NCBI GenBank assembly: GCA_023284085.1
Contig: JAKVHY010000037.1
Span: forward strand, 1-57,827
DNA: 57,827 nucleotides
From: Shewanella benthica
GTDB lineage: Bacteria; Pseudomonadota; Gammaproteobacteria; Enterobacterales; Shewanellaceae
Reading direction: 5' to 3'
This document shows positions 16,519 to 25,513 of the stretch, piece after piece. Below the pieces are notes generated by a model. It was not told the DNA's origin. It ran no database searches and saw only the letters and a program-made list of their open reading frames with translations. Each line of letters starts with the position of its first letter. Positions within the stretch are counted from its first letter, which is position 1. A program made the position numbers and the translations under genes.

Positions 16519-17628
16519 ATGAGTGTTCAAAATAGCGATAGCGCCCACGGGTTTACTAAAAATGCGGTAGATGCAGCCATCAAAATCGCCGTAATTTTTA
16601 TGATCGTTATCTGGTGTTTTGAGATTATAAAACCTTTTATTATGCCAATAGTATGGGGGGGGATAATTGCGATAACCTTGTTTCCTTTAGTCGCTAAACT
16701 CTCGAAGAAAAGCGGACTTAGTTTAGGGCGCTCTAGCGCCTTGGTGACTGTGCTTTCATTAGCCTTGCTGCTTATCCCTGTATTTATGTTTTCAGGCGCC
16801 CTAGTTAGCGGTACTCAAGACTTTATTGGTGAGATTCAAGAGGGGACTTTCGTCATTCCCCCTCCTAAACAGTCCGTTGCCGATCTGCCCTTAATTGGTG
16901 AAAACTTATATAGTTTCTGGGATAAGTCATCGACAAACTTAGATAATGTCATTAAAAACCACCGCGAGGAGATTAAAAATTTAGCCACTAAAGGTGCCGC
17001 GATCCTAGGCGGTTTCGGCATGACGGTACTGCAGTTTGTGATCTCAATGATCATTGGAGGTGTATTTATTACCAATACTAAAGGCGCTAGCGAAGTGTGT
17101 CATAAGATAGCGGTCAGGCTAGCAGGCTCTTATGGCGCAGAGTTTTCAGCCTTGTCGGTTGCCACTGTTCGTAGTGTGGTTCAAGGTGTGATAGGTGTTG
17201 CATTTATCCAGTCGATTCTAGCTGGCATCGGCATGGGGTTAGTCGGTGTACCGGCAACGGGGATCTGGATGTTGGCCGTGCTAATTCTAGCCATAGTGCA
17301 ACTTCCACCCATCTTAGTTCTGGCTCCGATCATAGCCTATGTTTTTTCAGTGGAGAGCTCATCGGTTGCAATCATATTTATGGTTTGGGCCATCTTAGTC
17401 AGTGCTAGCGATGCCTTTCTTAAGCCTATGTTGATGGGCCGTGGCGTCGATATTCCTATGCTCATCATTTTGCTCGGTGCCATTGGTGGCATGATGATGT
17501 CGGGAATTGTGGGCTTATTTGTCGGCGCAGTAGTGATGGGATTGGGCTATAAATTGTTTATTGCCTGGATAGACAATGAGCCAAGTAATGAGAGTCATGA
17601 TGACAGCGTCGATACAGAGGTTAAGTAA
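16519..17628 (+). CDS. AI-2E family (PerM/YdiK-type) permease
   Basis: The 369-residue inner-membrane protein has about eight helices. The N-terminal pair is followed by a soluble loop (about 110-165) and a C-terminal block with the typical ILAIVQLPPILVLAPIIAYV and SDAFLKPMLMGRG segments. The family is broad: some members export autoinducer-2, others act as Na+/H+ antiporters or have unknown roles. GGAG lies 6 bases before the ATG. The gene appears monocistronic. Confidence 0.85.
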   Translation: MSVQNSDSAHGFTKNAVDAAIKIAVIFMIVIWCFEIIKPFIMPIVWGGIIAITLFPLVAKLSKKSGLSLGRSSALVTVLSLALLLIPVFMFSGALVSGTQDFIGEIQEGTFVIPPPKQSVADLPLIGENLYSFWDKSSTNLDNVIKNHREEIKNLATKGAAILGGFGMTVLQFVISMIIGGVFITNTKGASEVCHKIAVRLAGSYGAEFSALSVATVRSVVQGVIGVAFIQSILAGIGMGLVGVPATGIWMLAVLILAIVQLPPILVLAPIIAYVFSVESSSVAIIFMVWAILVSASDAFLKPMLMGRGVDIPMLIILLGAIGGMMMSGIVGLFVGAVVMGLGYKLFIAWIDNEPSNESHDDSVDTEVK

Positions 17629-17797
17629 TCTGTATGGGAAACAATTCCCCAAGCGGATAACTTCACCTGTGCTTTCACCCCCCCCTTTTTTTTTCCTTGG
17701 CCTACATGGAAGCTATAGCAGTTTAATTTTTTATGGCAATTGGGCTGGAAAATTATGTCATCATGGGCATTTTCAAGCTCCCTTGCATAGGGGCTTT

Positions 17798-18241
17798 TTA
17801 GTAAATGACTTCAATTTCGGCAGACAAGCTGTTAGCTATGAAGCAGTTCGCATGGGCCTTGTCATGAATTTTACCTAACACTGCTTCACTTACCTGCTGA
17901 TCTGTAGCGAAGATAACGACCGGCTTCAATGTTATTTTTGATATGGATATTTTTCCCGCCTCATTTTTACCGAGTTCTGCCGCCGCGACATCTTGATAGC
18001 TCAATACCTTTAATCGTTTGAGGTGGGCGATAGTGAGAAAAGTCAGCATATGACAGGAGCTTAAAGCTGCTAGCAATTGCTCTTCAGGGTTAACCCTAGT
18101 ATTACTGCCTTGGTATTCAGGAGCCGATGATGCTTGAATTAGTTGGCCGCTACCAAAGTGTATGGTGTGATCTCGACAGAAGTCGCCATCCTCTCTCGAT
18201 ATCTCATCGGTTTGCCAGTTTACTTCTGAGGTAAATGCCAT
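17798..18241 (-). CDS. OsmC family peroxiredoxin-like protein
   Basis: This 147-residue cytoplasmic OsmC/Ohr superfamily protein carries both redox cysteines: Cys63 in SSCHMLTF and Cys133 in HANCFIAN. Such proteins reduce organic hydroperoxides using lipoyl or thiol donors. The sequence is closer to the general OsmC-like branch than to Ohr. It is convergent with the AI-2E permease gene and has no operon partner. Confidence 0.88.
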   Translation of the reverse strand: MAFTSEVNWQTDEISREDGDFCRDHTIHFGSGQLIQASSAPEYQGSNTRVNPEEQLLAALSSCHMLTFLTIAHLKRLKVLSYQDVAAAELGKNEAGKISISKITLKPVVIFATDQQVSEAVLGKIHDKAHANCFIANSLSAEIEVIY

Positions 18242-18334
18242 ACATCTCTCTACTAATTGTATTTGAATATTGAGAGACTATCATGAATGGTTCAGGCTGG
18301 GCGTCTAGATAATACGAACGTAAATGTAATTTAG

Positions 18335-18808
18335 TTAGGCTTGCTCATAGATGCTCTGAGTGGTTTGTACATAGGTTTGCATGATTGAAATCTGTTGTTG
18401 CTGGGCTTTAGAGTTAACTAAAGCGTCTCTTGCTTCATCATTATTAGAGACATAATAAGCCGTGACTGGTGACATGCCATTACTGTTCCCCGTCGCTACG
18501 CCCGCCATATCTGAATAGATTTGATATTGGGCTTTTGCTATACGGTACTCAACATAGTTCTCGACCTTCTCTCCCTCGTTAGGAAGTGTTGGTGATGACG
18601 GCAAAATTTCAGCCTCTTTAGACGTCGCTGGTGGCTGCTTGGACAAGGCCATGGCTTCGGCCGAAAGGGTGACTGTGTCTGTGACGCTAGGTAGAGGTTT
18701 TACGGCTATAACTTCGGCTTGATATGCAGAGGTTGGTGCTTTCGCTGTCATTGGCATGGTTGTGCCATTCACCGCATTATTTTGTTGCGCGTTCGAGTTA
18801 ATTTGCAT
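18335..18808 (-). CDS. Hypothetical protein, Ser/Ala-rich
   Basis: The ATG at 18808 has GAGG five bases upstream, so 157 residues are preferred over a 170-residue form from 18847. The N-terminal half is disordered and rich in Ala, Thr and Pro. It contains TDTVTLSAEAMALSK, which resembles short motifs near the ends of flagellar and rod-associated proteins. The C-terminal half is helical. No domain is recognised and there is no signal peptide. It may be a flagellum- or surface-related accessory protein, but this is a weak inference. Confidence 0.6.
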   Translation of the reverse strand: MQINSNAQQNNAVNGTTMPMTAKAPTSAYQAEVIAVKPLPSVTDTVTLSAEAMALSKQPPATSKEAEILPSSPTLPNEGEKVENYVEYRIAKAQYQIYSDMAGVATGNSNGMSPVTAYYVSNNDEARDALVNSKAQQQQISIMQTYVQTTQSIYEQA

Positions 18809-18923
18809 ATCAACCTCATTCGTTACGAGTAGAGTTTGATTGTACAAGTTATAAGCTGAATATTAGCTGAACTAGATACCAGAAATATCATTGCTCGTTC
18901 AGATAACGATACTCATGTTTTCT

Positions 18924-19265
18924 CTAACGTACGAGGTTAAGTAAGCAGATAACTGACCCCGCGGCCATAAAAACGGGTAAAGACTTAGCACGGTAACTTA
19001 GCGTGAGAATCACTAATAATCCTGCGACAGCAAGCATACCGGTAAAGAAGATACTGCCATAAAGCATACCTTGTTTAGCCACACTCAAATAATAGCTTAA
19101 GGCAAGCATCGACCAACCAGACCAATATAAGCCCCTACTTTGCAATGGAGTGGGGGCTTTTTTGAAGGTGCTCCTGAAATTTGAAAACATGGCCAATGCT
19201 AAGCAGCCAAATGCGATATAGCTGATCCACAATATACTCAATACCATTAGATTGGAGATCATCAT
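18924..19265 (-). CDS. DUF3325-type small membrane protein
   Basis: The 113-residue protein has four predicted membrane helices. It overlaps the end of the PepSY gene by 4 bp, so it is translationally coupled. Its size, topology and position match the DUF3325 proteins that accompany PepSY transmembrane proteins in siderophore/iron uptake clusters. It is the third gene of the minus-strand operon. Its role is unknown. Confidence 0.75.
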   Translation of the reverse strand: MMISNLMVLSILWISYIAFGCLALAMFSNFRSTFKKAPTPLQSRGLYWSGWSMLALSYYLSVAKQGMLYGSIFFTGMLAVAGLLVILTLSYRAKSLPVFMAAGSVICLLNLVR

Positions 19266-20923
19266 TGGGCGGCTTCCTTCACTTTAGCTGTCAGGGGATT
19301 TTCACCCGCAACGTGTTGTCGCTGAGACCCTGTCGCCGTATTTTTATTGATGGCTGCTGATTTAGGTTTATTCGAAGTATTGAGCTTTTTGACCGTTAAA
19401 AGTAAACTTAAGCCTAAGAAGCAAGATAAGAGGTCGAAACCCACTAAGGTCCACTGGCCGCTGACAATATTATCGATAATATTGCTCGGAGAGGTTAAGG
19501 CGTTGAGTAGAGGTAGAAAAACTAATCCTAGTCCCCCAAGACTCAAAACCAGTCGCCAACTGCTTAGGCTGCGATTAAAGCAGGCTAATAAGCCGACTAA
19601 TCCTAAGGTGATAAAGAAGCAATCGGCTTCCCATTGTGCCCTACCTTGTAACTCGAGCGGCAGCATACGGTTGGCGTAGAAGAAAACCGATGTTGCTAAG
19701 GGCAAGCCTGCAATAAACGTCAGATTCAGCCCTTCTACCAATCGCAGACCAAAACTCGCAGTCTTGCCCTTGCTTATCTGTTTCTGTTGCTTCTGGCGTA
19801 TTTTTACCGCCCAAAGCAGTGCTCCGGTAGCTATCATGGCGCAGCCCATCAGACCGCAGATAAAGAAGACCCCCCGTAAAAAATAGCCTGCAAATCGAGC
19901 CGTATGCAGTGACATTAATGTGTCGTAAGTTGCATGAGTCGCAGATTCTTCCACAGGTGACATGGAAATTAGCTCACCTGTGACTCCGCTAAATACCATT
20001 TGCGTACGTTTGTCGGTGACCAGTTGTCCATTGTTTCGGTAGAAGCTGATACGGCTATTGCTATCATGTGGCGCAGAGATGACCACTCGTTTAATCGGGG
20101 TGTCTCCCCAGTAGCGCTTTACTTGTGGCAATAAGCTAGCTACAGAAATAAGTTTCGCATCTTGGCCACTGGGCTTTGTTTGGACCCTAGATGGGTTTAA
20201 CTCAGCGCGAAAGGTCCGGTTATCGCCGTCGTAATTAGTGACTACCGCCCAAGGCATATACATAAACATCAAGGTGATAAGACCCGTATAGGTGATCATC
20301 AGGTGGTAGGGCAGTGCCATCACTGAGCTGACATTGTGGGCATCAAGCCAGGAACGGCTGCCCTTATTAGGTCTGAAACTGAAGAAGTCTTTAAATATTC
20401 GTTTGTGGATCACAATCCCACTGATTAAGGCGACCAACATAAACATGGTGCAAAATCCCACTATCCAACGGGCGAACTGGGCCGGTATATAGTGCAGGTC
20501 AAAGTGTAATCGGTAGAAAAAATTGCCGCCTTTAGACTCCCGCACTTCACTGATCATCTCTTCACTATTTGGTTTAACGATCAATTCATGAAACTCACCG
20601 CGGCGCTGCCCAGCTTGGGGTTGATTTTGCCAGCCATAGCTAAGATAAGGTCTGCGCTCTGTTGGCAGGTAGATACGCCAGTCTCTCGCATTATGGGTCT
20701 GTTCGTTTAAGAAGGTCTGTCCCGACGCTAACTGTTTGCCAAGCTCATTAGCTTGATAATGTTGGAATGTGCCTGAATGTAATTCAGGTTTGGTCCACAA
20801 TGATATTTCGTGACGGAAATAACTCATGCTGCCAGCAAAAAAGACGACTAGCAGTATCCAGCAGACTAGCAGTCCGACCCAAGTATGGAGCCAGGTCATG
20901 GAGCGAAAAAAAGAATCTTTCAT
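19262..20923 (-). CDS. PepSY-associated transmembrane protein (possible siderophore reductase)
   Basis: From ATG 20923 (AGG eight bases upstream) this is 553 residues. A frame from 20995 would overlap the previous gene and is less likely. It starts with RSMTWLHTWVGLLVCWILLVVFF, the classic PepSY_TM first helix with a conserved His. A large periplasmic domain follows, then a second helix pair (about 180-270), a second PepSY region and C-terminal helices. Members such as FoxB and PiuB-type proteins are linked to ferric siderophore reduction at the inner membrane. Flanking DUF3649 and DUF3325 genes support an iron role. Confidence 0.82.
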   Translation of the reverse strand: MKDSFFRSMTWLHTWVGLLVCWILLVVFFAGSMSYFRHEISLWTKPELHSGTFQHYQANELGKQLASGQTFLNEQTHNARDWRIYLPTERRPYLSYGWQNQPQAGQRRGEFHELIVKPNSEEMISEVRESKGGNFFYRLHFDLHYIPAQFARWIVGFCTMFMLVALISGIVIHKRIFKDFFSFRPNKGSRSWLDAHNVSSVMALPYHLMITYTGLITLMFMYMPWAVVTNYDGDNRTFRAELNPSRVQTKPSGQDAKLISVASLLPQVKRYWGDTPIKRVVISAPHDSNSRISFYRNNGQLVTDKRTQMVFSGVTGELISMSPVEESATHATYDTLMSLHTARFAGYFLRGVFFICGLMGCAMIATGALLWAVKIRQKQQKQISKGKTASFGLRLVEGLNLTFIAGLPLATSVFFYANRMLPLELQGRAQWEADCFFITLGLVGLLACFNRSLSSWRLVLSLGGLGLVFLPLLNALTSPSNIIDNIVSGQWTLVGFDLLSCFLGLSLLLTVKKLNTSNKPKSAAINKNTATGSQRQHVAGENPLTAKVKEAAQ

Positions 20924-20952
20924 TAGGTTACCTAAAAACGGAAATAAGCCTG

Positions 20953-21417
20953 TTACAGGTGTTGGGTCATCATTTGAGTCGCTGCGTATAAGCAAGCACT
21001 GATGATTAAAGGCTCTAAACAGGCTCGCATTGGCGACTGTAGACTAAAAGCTCGAATCGCACTGATGGAGTAGATAGCGAATGCAAACATGGTAGCCACT
21101 AAGGTCGCATCGACAGCTGGAAGCGGCAGCAAGGCAGCAATAAAGCCACATACATTGGCCGCAACCAGATAACCGCCAAATATCGCTGCGGATACTCTGG
21201 TGATCAGTGCGCCATGTTTGGGGCGATATAAACTAACCTTCTCTATGAAAGTTAACTTGGTAACGTGAGAGTGAGTCACTGTTTGGCTATCCGTTTTAAC
21301 CTGCGACGAAACAGGTAGATCAAAATGTTGGCACGATTTTACATCAGGAGTACCAGTCTGGTAACTGTTTTCATTCTCATTTACATGTAAATTTACATAG
21401 TGAGAGCTGCTTCTCAT
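20953..21417 (-). CDS. DUF3649-type membrane protein
   Basis: The frame encodes 154 residues, but only the last 85-90 (three helices beginning around GALITRVSAAIFGGYLVAAN) resemble the usual short DUF3649 protein. The first 60 residues are polar and unlike the family. A GTG at 21279 would give 108 residues. The upstream coding strand contains a Fur-box-like AATGAGAATGAAAAC, so the true start may be the downstream one. It is the first gene of the PepSY operon. Confidence 0.65.
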   Translation of the reverse strand: MRSSSHYVNLHVNENENSYQTGTPDVKSCQHFDLPVSSQVKTDSQTVTHSHVTKLTFIEKVSLYRPKHGALITRVSAAIFGGYLVAANVCGFIAALLPLPAVDATLVATMFAFAIYSISAIRAFSLQSPMRACLEPLIISACLYAATQMMTQHL

Positions 21418-21475
21418 TTTGCGATAAGATGACGGAAATAATTCGGTGTGAATGAAAATTAATCATCATATAGAG
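21350..21475 (-). promoter_or_regulatory. Candidate Fur-binding region before the PepSY operon
   Basis: Two imperfect matches to the GATAATGATAATCATTATC consensus are seen on the minus strand. One is around 21366-21382 (AATGAGAATGAAAAC), the other around 21448-21468 (GATGATTAATTTTCATTC). Neither is perfect. Iron control fits the operon content but is inferred. Confidence 0.35.
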
Positions 21476-21937
21476 CGAGTATGGTTTATGCTTAATTTTA
21501 GTTGGTTAATTATCAGTCTTTTGAGTGATGAAAATATCAACATATTGTCTGCTTTTATGACGCTTATCTTAGTTTTGTCTTTATTTTAGACATTGAATAT
21601 AACCGAGGCTTGCATTTGTTTCGCATCAGGAGTAAATATTAAGACAGCTGGTTTGGAACTGTTTTGGTGATTAATTACGTGTGACAAGCATACATTCAAG
21701 GTGCGTTGTCATATCCGCCCATTGGCACTTTCATCTTTAAACGTTCACTTTCTGCAATGGTAATAGTTAGGATGGATAGAGGGCTATTAGGTCTGTATGA
21801 GTATGAAAATGCTCTATTAACCGAGTTAGTAATGATTTGCTAGCGTAAAAATTTAAATTAATTTTATGTTAGCCCTTGAGATTTTCAAGCTTAGACCCCA
21901 GTTCTATTATTAGAAGTAATTCTTAAAAGGAAAACCT
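21418..21937. other. Divergent intergenic region between the PepSY operon and hpf
   Basis: This 520-bp AT-rich region must hold both promoters. It also contains a possible 33-codon membrane peptide gene at 21488-21589 and a Fur-like site near its left edge. Nothing else is recognised. Confidence 0.5.
21488..21589 (+). CDS. Possible 33-residue membrane peptide
   Basis: An ATG-started frame encodes MLNFSWLIIS, then SDENINILSAFMTLILVLSLF and a stop. It has two hydrophobic stretches around a polar turn. There is no strong ribosome site, so it could be chance. Small hydrophobic peptides of this kind are often missed. Confidence 0.25.
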   Translation: MLNFSWLIISLLSDENINILSAFMTLILVLSLF

Positions 21938-22294
21938 ATGAAAATAAATCTTTCAGGTCACCACGTAGATGTTAAAGATTCAATCAAAGAACATTTGAAC
22001 GAAAAGTTTTCCAAGATAGCCACTCATTTCCCGACACTTATCTCGTTAGATGTCACTATCTCTAAAGAGCATGGCGAGTATCAGGTTGAGTTGCGCACTA
22101 ATTATGAAGGTAGTCGAATCTCTGCATCGGGGACAAACGATGTCATGTATCCGGCTATTGCGATTGCCAAGAAGAAGCTCGAGGCAGCGCTCAAACACCG
22201 TAAGGGTCAGCTAAAAGCTGATAAACATGAGAAGCCAGTCAGTACAACGCCAGAAATAGCTCATGAAATAGTCCAAGAGATGAAGCTGGTTTAA
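21938..22294 (+). CDS. hpf: Ribosome hibernation factor, HPF/RaiA family
   Basis: The 118-residue cytoplasmic protein has the HPF/RaiA beta-alpha fold: MKINLSGHHVDVKDSIKEHL at the start, then SLDVTISKEHGEYQVEL and DVMYPAIAIAKKKLEAAL. It binds the decoding region of 30S subunits in stationary phase and silences translation. The tail after about residue 95 is longer than E. coli HPF and shorter than the long form, so it is a short-type HPF/RaiA. AAAAGGA precedes the start. A diverged second copy of the C-terminal coding end lies just downstream. Confidence 0.88.
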   Translation: MKINLSGHHVDVKDSIKEHLNEKFSKIATHFPTLISLDVTISKEHGEYQVELRTNYEGSRISASGTNDVMYPAIAIAKKKLEAALKHRKGQLKADKHEKPVSTTPEIAHEIVQEMKLV

Positions 22295-22391
22295 GGACGA
22301 AATTTAGAGCAAGGCAGTGAGCAAGAATACTGCAGACATTGCTCATGAACTTGCTTATGAAGGTAATACAAGAGATGAAGCTGGTTTAAGG
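22258..22391. repeat. Duplicated, frameshifted 3' end of hpf
   Basis: The last 23 bases of the gene region (22274-22296) recur exactly at 22369-22391, 95 bp later. Upstream of the second copy, VSKNTADIAHELAYE can be read, matching PVSTTPEIAHEIVQE of the gene. The second copy is a diverged allele-like relic with an indel. Confidence 0.85.
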
Positions 22392-22418
22392 CTCGCTTCA
22401 AGAGTAAAAGTAAAAATA

Positions 22419-22445
22419 AAGCCATCATATAGATGGCTTTTTTGC
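22419..22445 (+). terminator. Terminator of hpf
   Basis: An AAGCCATC / GATGGCTT stem with a 5-base loop is followed by TTTTT. It lies after the duplicated gene end. Confidence 0.88.
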
Positions 22446-22468
22446 TTTTAGCTTTGGCTAAACACTAT

Positions 22469-23035
22469 CTAGTGCTTTACAGGAAACAGCTTACCTTCGA
22501 ATACTGTGCCATACACTTGGATATCCTTGAGGCTATCCAACTCAACCTTGTAGGGGTTTTGTTCGAGTATGGTGAAGTTAGCAATTTTTCCCGTCTTAAT
22601 GCTTCCCAGAGAATCTTCCATCTGCATCAACTGAGAGATGATGGCGCCGTCCATCAAAATTTTGACCTGCTTATCCAAGAAGCGCACCTTGGTGTTGTTG
22701 CCGAACATCTTAGTGGTCTGCTCGACTTCGGCGGCCACCCCTTCTTTGCCTGAGCGGTAGAAGGCCAGCTTGCTCTCGGGAGTGAAGAAGGAATACATAG
22801 GGGTTGTATCAGCGCCCAAGATGGCTTTATAAAGTTCCACCGCATTGGGGGGAATGAAGGCTCCAGGCTCGTTGTAGGCGGTGACTCCTCGCATATGTAA
22901 TAGTTGAACCATCTGCTTCAAACCCGATACCATGCGCTCGGTACTGGCAAGATCGGCGTAGATTTTTGGCAGCAGATACACCATAAAGCCAGCTTCATAG
23001 AAGTGACCCTTCTCAAGGTTGATCTGTTTAGCCAC
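22469..23035 (-). pseudogene. Amidohydrolase (YtcJ-type) remnant with internal deletion
   Basis: The open frame gives 188 residues, against about 550-600 for the family. Residues about 1-135 match the middle of a metal-dependent amidohydrolase (ending KVRFLDKQVKILMDGAIISQ). Residues from EDSLGSIKTGKIANFTILEQ match the family C-terminus. The roughly 250 residues that belong between them are absent, and so is the N-terminal half with the HxH metal site. The internal junction is near 22618. The fragment cannot be an active enzyme. It is fused at its left-hand 5' side to an AraC gene remnant on the other strand. Confidence 0.85.
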
Positions 23036-23204
23036 GGCTGAGAAGGTGAGCTATCTGTCTGAACCGGCATTTTCCAGAGCTTTCAAGAAAGCCTTCGGCG
23101 TGAGTGCGGGACAAGTGAAAAGAAATGGCGATTTGATTAGGAAAGAGAGGGAAAAGATAAAAGCAGCAAACCTGTTAGAACTTGCTGCTTAGCTGGTTAT
23201 TGAT
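23007..23204 (+). pseudogene. AraC family regulator remnant, 3' end only
   Basis: The plus strand encodes VSYLSEPAFSRAFKKAFGVS followed by AGQVKRN, the unmistakable second helix-turn-helix of an AraC regulator, then a tail and a stop. Upstream the frame runs into the amidohydrolase remnant with stops, so the rest of the gene is gone. With the remnant on the minus strand, it forms a divergent regulator/target pair collapsed by one deletion near 23030-23045. Confidence 0.8.
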
Positions 23205-23312
23205 ACCTATGGGTATTAGCATCTCCCCTGATTTTTATGGGGAGACGCTTTATCACTTGCTTAGCTATAGTGTGACTTTTTATGGCATAGCTAGGTTATA
23301 GAGTGATTATCG

Positions 23313-25298
23313 TTACGGAGTGACTATGTCAAACCAGAATTCGAAGTCATCCAGCATGCCGAAGAAGTCATCGAAGGCGGCTTTGTTGCCCTTTAATTTG
23401 ATGTCTCCATCAGCTATGGCCTGGTCAAAGCTGAGAGAGCCGAGCTGGAGCTGGGTCAAGGTCAGTTTAGACAGGGTCACAGTCGCATCGGCTGTCGCTT
23501 TTTGTTTACTGGTGTAGTTAAGCACTGAGTTTTCTATGACTAAGCTATATTTTTCTTGTATATCATCGAAGTTAATATTCAGTACCAGCTTCTTACCCGC
23601 CGCCTTCTCAGGATTTAATCGCACCCCAAGATAGTCAAACAGCATGGTCACTGGCATATTGGCCAGAATATCCGGTGAGGCTGTTTCGAGTGCTAAGCCA
23701 GTAGGCAGTCCGTTACGTAGCTCGTAAGCACCTTGCAGGTAAATAGAGCGCCAGGGCCCAGATTCTGCCTGGTAACCTAGCTGTTCATAGCTGTCCGCTA
23801 AAAGGTGTTTAGCCTGAACGTTCTTAGGGTTAGCAAATACCAAGTGCTTCAACACCTCTGATGTCCAGCGATACTCGCCTTTGTCGAAATCTTGCTTGGC
23901 TTTCTTCAGCAGCGCATCTTCGCCACCCATATACTCGACCATCTTCTTGGCCACTTGCTCGGGGGGTAAATTGTTCAAGTCAGATGGGTTGCCCGTGTAC
24001 CAGCCCATATATCTTTGATACACGGCGCGGCTATTGTGGCGTAAGGTGCCGTAGTAACCCCGTGTAGCCCAGTTATTTTCCAATGACTCAGGCAAGGTAA
24101 GCATCTCGGAGATCTCTTCTCCGGTATAGCCTAGATTCATCAAGCGTACCGACTGGTCATGAATATACTTGTAGATATCACGCTGCTTCTTTAGATAGTC
24201 GATGATCTTGGTCGATCCCCAGACTGGCCAGTGGTGAGACTGGAACTTAACGTCTGCTTCGCTGCCCCACATATCTATGGTTTGGTTGAGATAACTTGCC
24301 CAAATTAAGGGATCTCGAACCTTAGCTCCGCGCAGAGTTAACACGTTATGCATGGTATTGGTGGAGTTTTCTGCCATCCATAAGGCCTTCATTCCCGGAA
24401 AGTAGGTATTCATCTCTGTGGGTGCTTCGGTGCCAGGGGTGAACTGGAATATCATCTCCACACCATCGACTGTCATCTTCTGACCCGTCTTAGTAATATA
24501 GTCAGTAGGCGGGATCAAGCTTGCTGAACCCGTCGAGGTTGTCATGCCAAGGCCGCCGCTGACGCCTCCTTTAGCATCACGGGGTAGCATGGCGCCGTAC
24601 ATAAAAATTGCGCGGCGGCCCATGACATTACCAGCGATCACGTTTTCTGAAACCGCATGTTCGACAAAGCCTATAGATGCGATGATCTTGATCTTGCCTG
24701 ATTTGACATCCGCTTCATCGACTATGCCGCGAACGCCACCAAAGTGGTCCAGATGACTGTGGCTATAGATCACGGCCTTGATAGGACGTTTGCCTAGCTC
24801 TTTATCCACCAATGCCTTGGCTGCGGCAGCCGTTTCCGGACTGATCAGTGGATCGAACACTATCCATCCCTCTTTGCCGGCAACGAAGGTGATATTGGAA
24901 AGATCATAGCCACGTACCTGGTAGATGCCTTTCTTGACCTCAAATAGACCATGCTCCATATTCAGCTGAGCATTACGCCAAAGGCTAGGGTTTACCGTAT
25001 CCGGGGAGGCTTTTTCCTTGCTGATATAGGTCTTGTATTGTTCCAGATCCCAGACCACCTGACCCGCTTGATTCTTAATGGTCAAGGTATCGGGTTTAGC
25101 GATAAAGCCTCGGCTGGCATTGTCAAAGTCCTCTCTGTCTGCGAAAGGCAGTGCCGTTAAGACTTTTTCATTGATATCTTTGGTGTACTGAGTGGCGGGT
25201 TTAGAGGGTACGAGTTGTGACTTATCTGCGGCTATAACTGGCATAGTCGACAATAACATCGCGCTTATACACCAAGCAGATGCATATGTGTTTTTCAT
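23313..25298 (-). CDS. Alkylsulfatase, SdsA1/BDS1 type
   Basis: The 661-residue exported enzyme has a signal peptide (cleavage near VIAA-DKSQ). The metallo-beta-lactamase domain (about 110-400) carries the zinc motif HSHLDHFGG at residues 180-188. An alkylsulfatase dimerisation domain (about 410-540) and a C-terminal SCP2-like domain (about 550-661) follow. It hydrolyses primary alkyl sulfates such as SDS to alcohol and sulfate, with two zinc ions, probably in the periplasm. An AraC regulator gene starts divergently 215 bp away and is the likely controller. Confidence 0.93.
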   Translation of the reverse strand: MKNTYASAWCISAMLLSTMPVIAADKSQLVPSKPATQYTKDINEKVLTALPFADREDFDNASRGFIAKPDTLTIKNQAGQVVWDLEQYKTYISKEKASPDTVNPSLWRNAQLNMEHGLFEVKKGIYQVRGYDLSNITFVAGKEGWIVFDPLISPETAAAAKALVDKELGKRPIKAVIYSHSHLDHFGGVRGIVDEADVKSGKIKIIASIGFVEHAVSENVIAGNVMGRRAIFMYGAMLPRDAKGGVSGGLGMTTSTGSASLIPPTDYITKTGQKMTVDGVEMIFQFTPGTEAPTEMNTYFPGMKALWMAENSTNTMHNVLTLRGAKVRDPLIWASYLNQTIDMWGSEADVKFQSHHWPVWGSTKIIDYLKKQRDIYKYIHDQSVRLMNLGYTGEEISEMLTLPESLENNWATRGYYGTLRHNSRAVYQRYMGWYTGNPSDLNNLPPEQVAKKMVEYMGGEDALLKKAKQDFDKGEYRWTSEVLKHLVFANPKNVQAKHLLADSYEQLGYQAESGPWRSIYLQGAYELRNGLPTGLALETASPDILANMPVTMLFDYLGVRLNPEKAAGKKLVLNINFDDIQEKYSLVIENSVLNYTSKQKATADATVTLSKLTLTQLQLGSLSFDQAIADGDIKLKGNKAAFDDFFGMLDDFEFWFDIVTP

Positions 25299-25513
25299 CT
25301 TGTTATCCTTACTTATTTGGCCATAAAACGATTAATAACTCATAGAATAATATGAGGAAGTTAATCACAGGCCTTCCCTGTAGTTGATATATGTTGTCCG
25401 TAACAATTGAGCTACAAAAGCATCGCTAGATAGATTATTATCATAGGGAGCTTGCATAGTTCAGCGTGTTTAGCTGGACAACAATAATTTAACAATAAGG
25501 ATATTGTAAAGAT

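Noticed and set aside
17675..17696. C-run followed by T-run near 17680 as a terminator
   Set aside because: It is a homopolymer tract without a stem.
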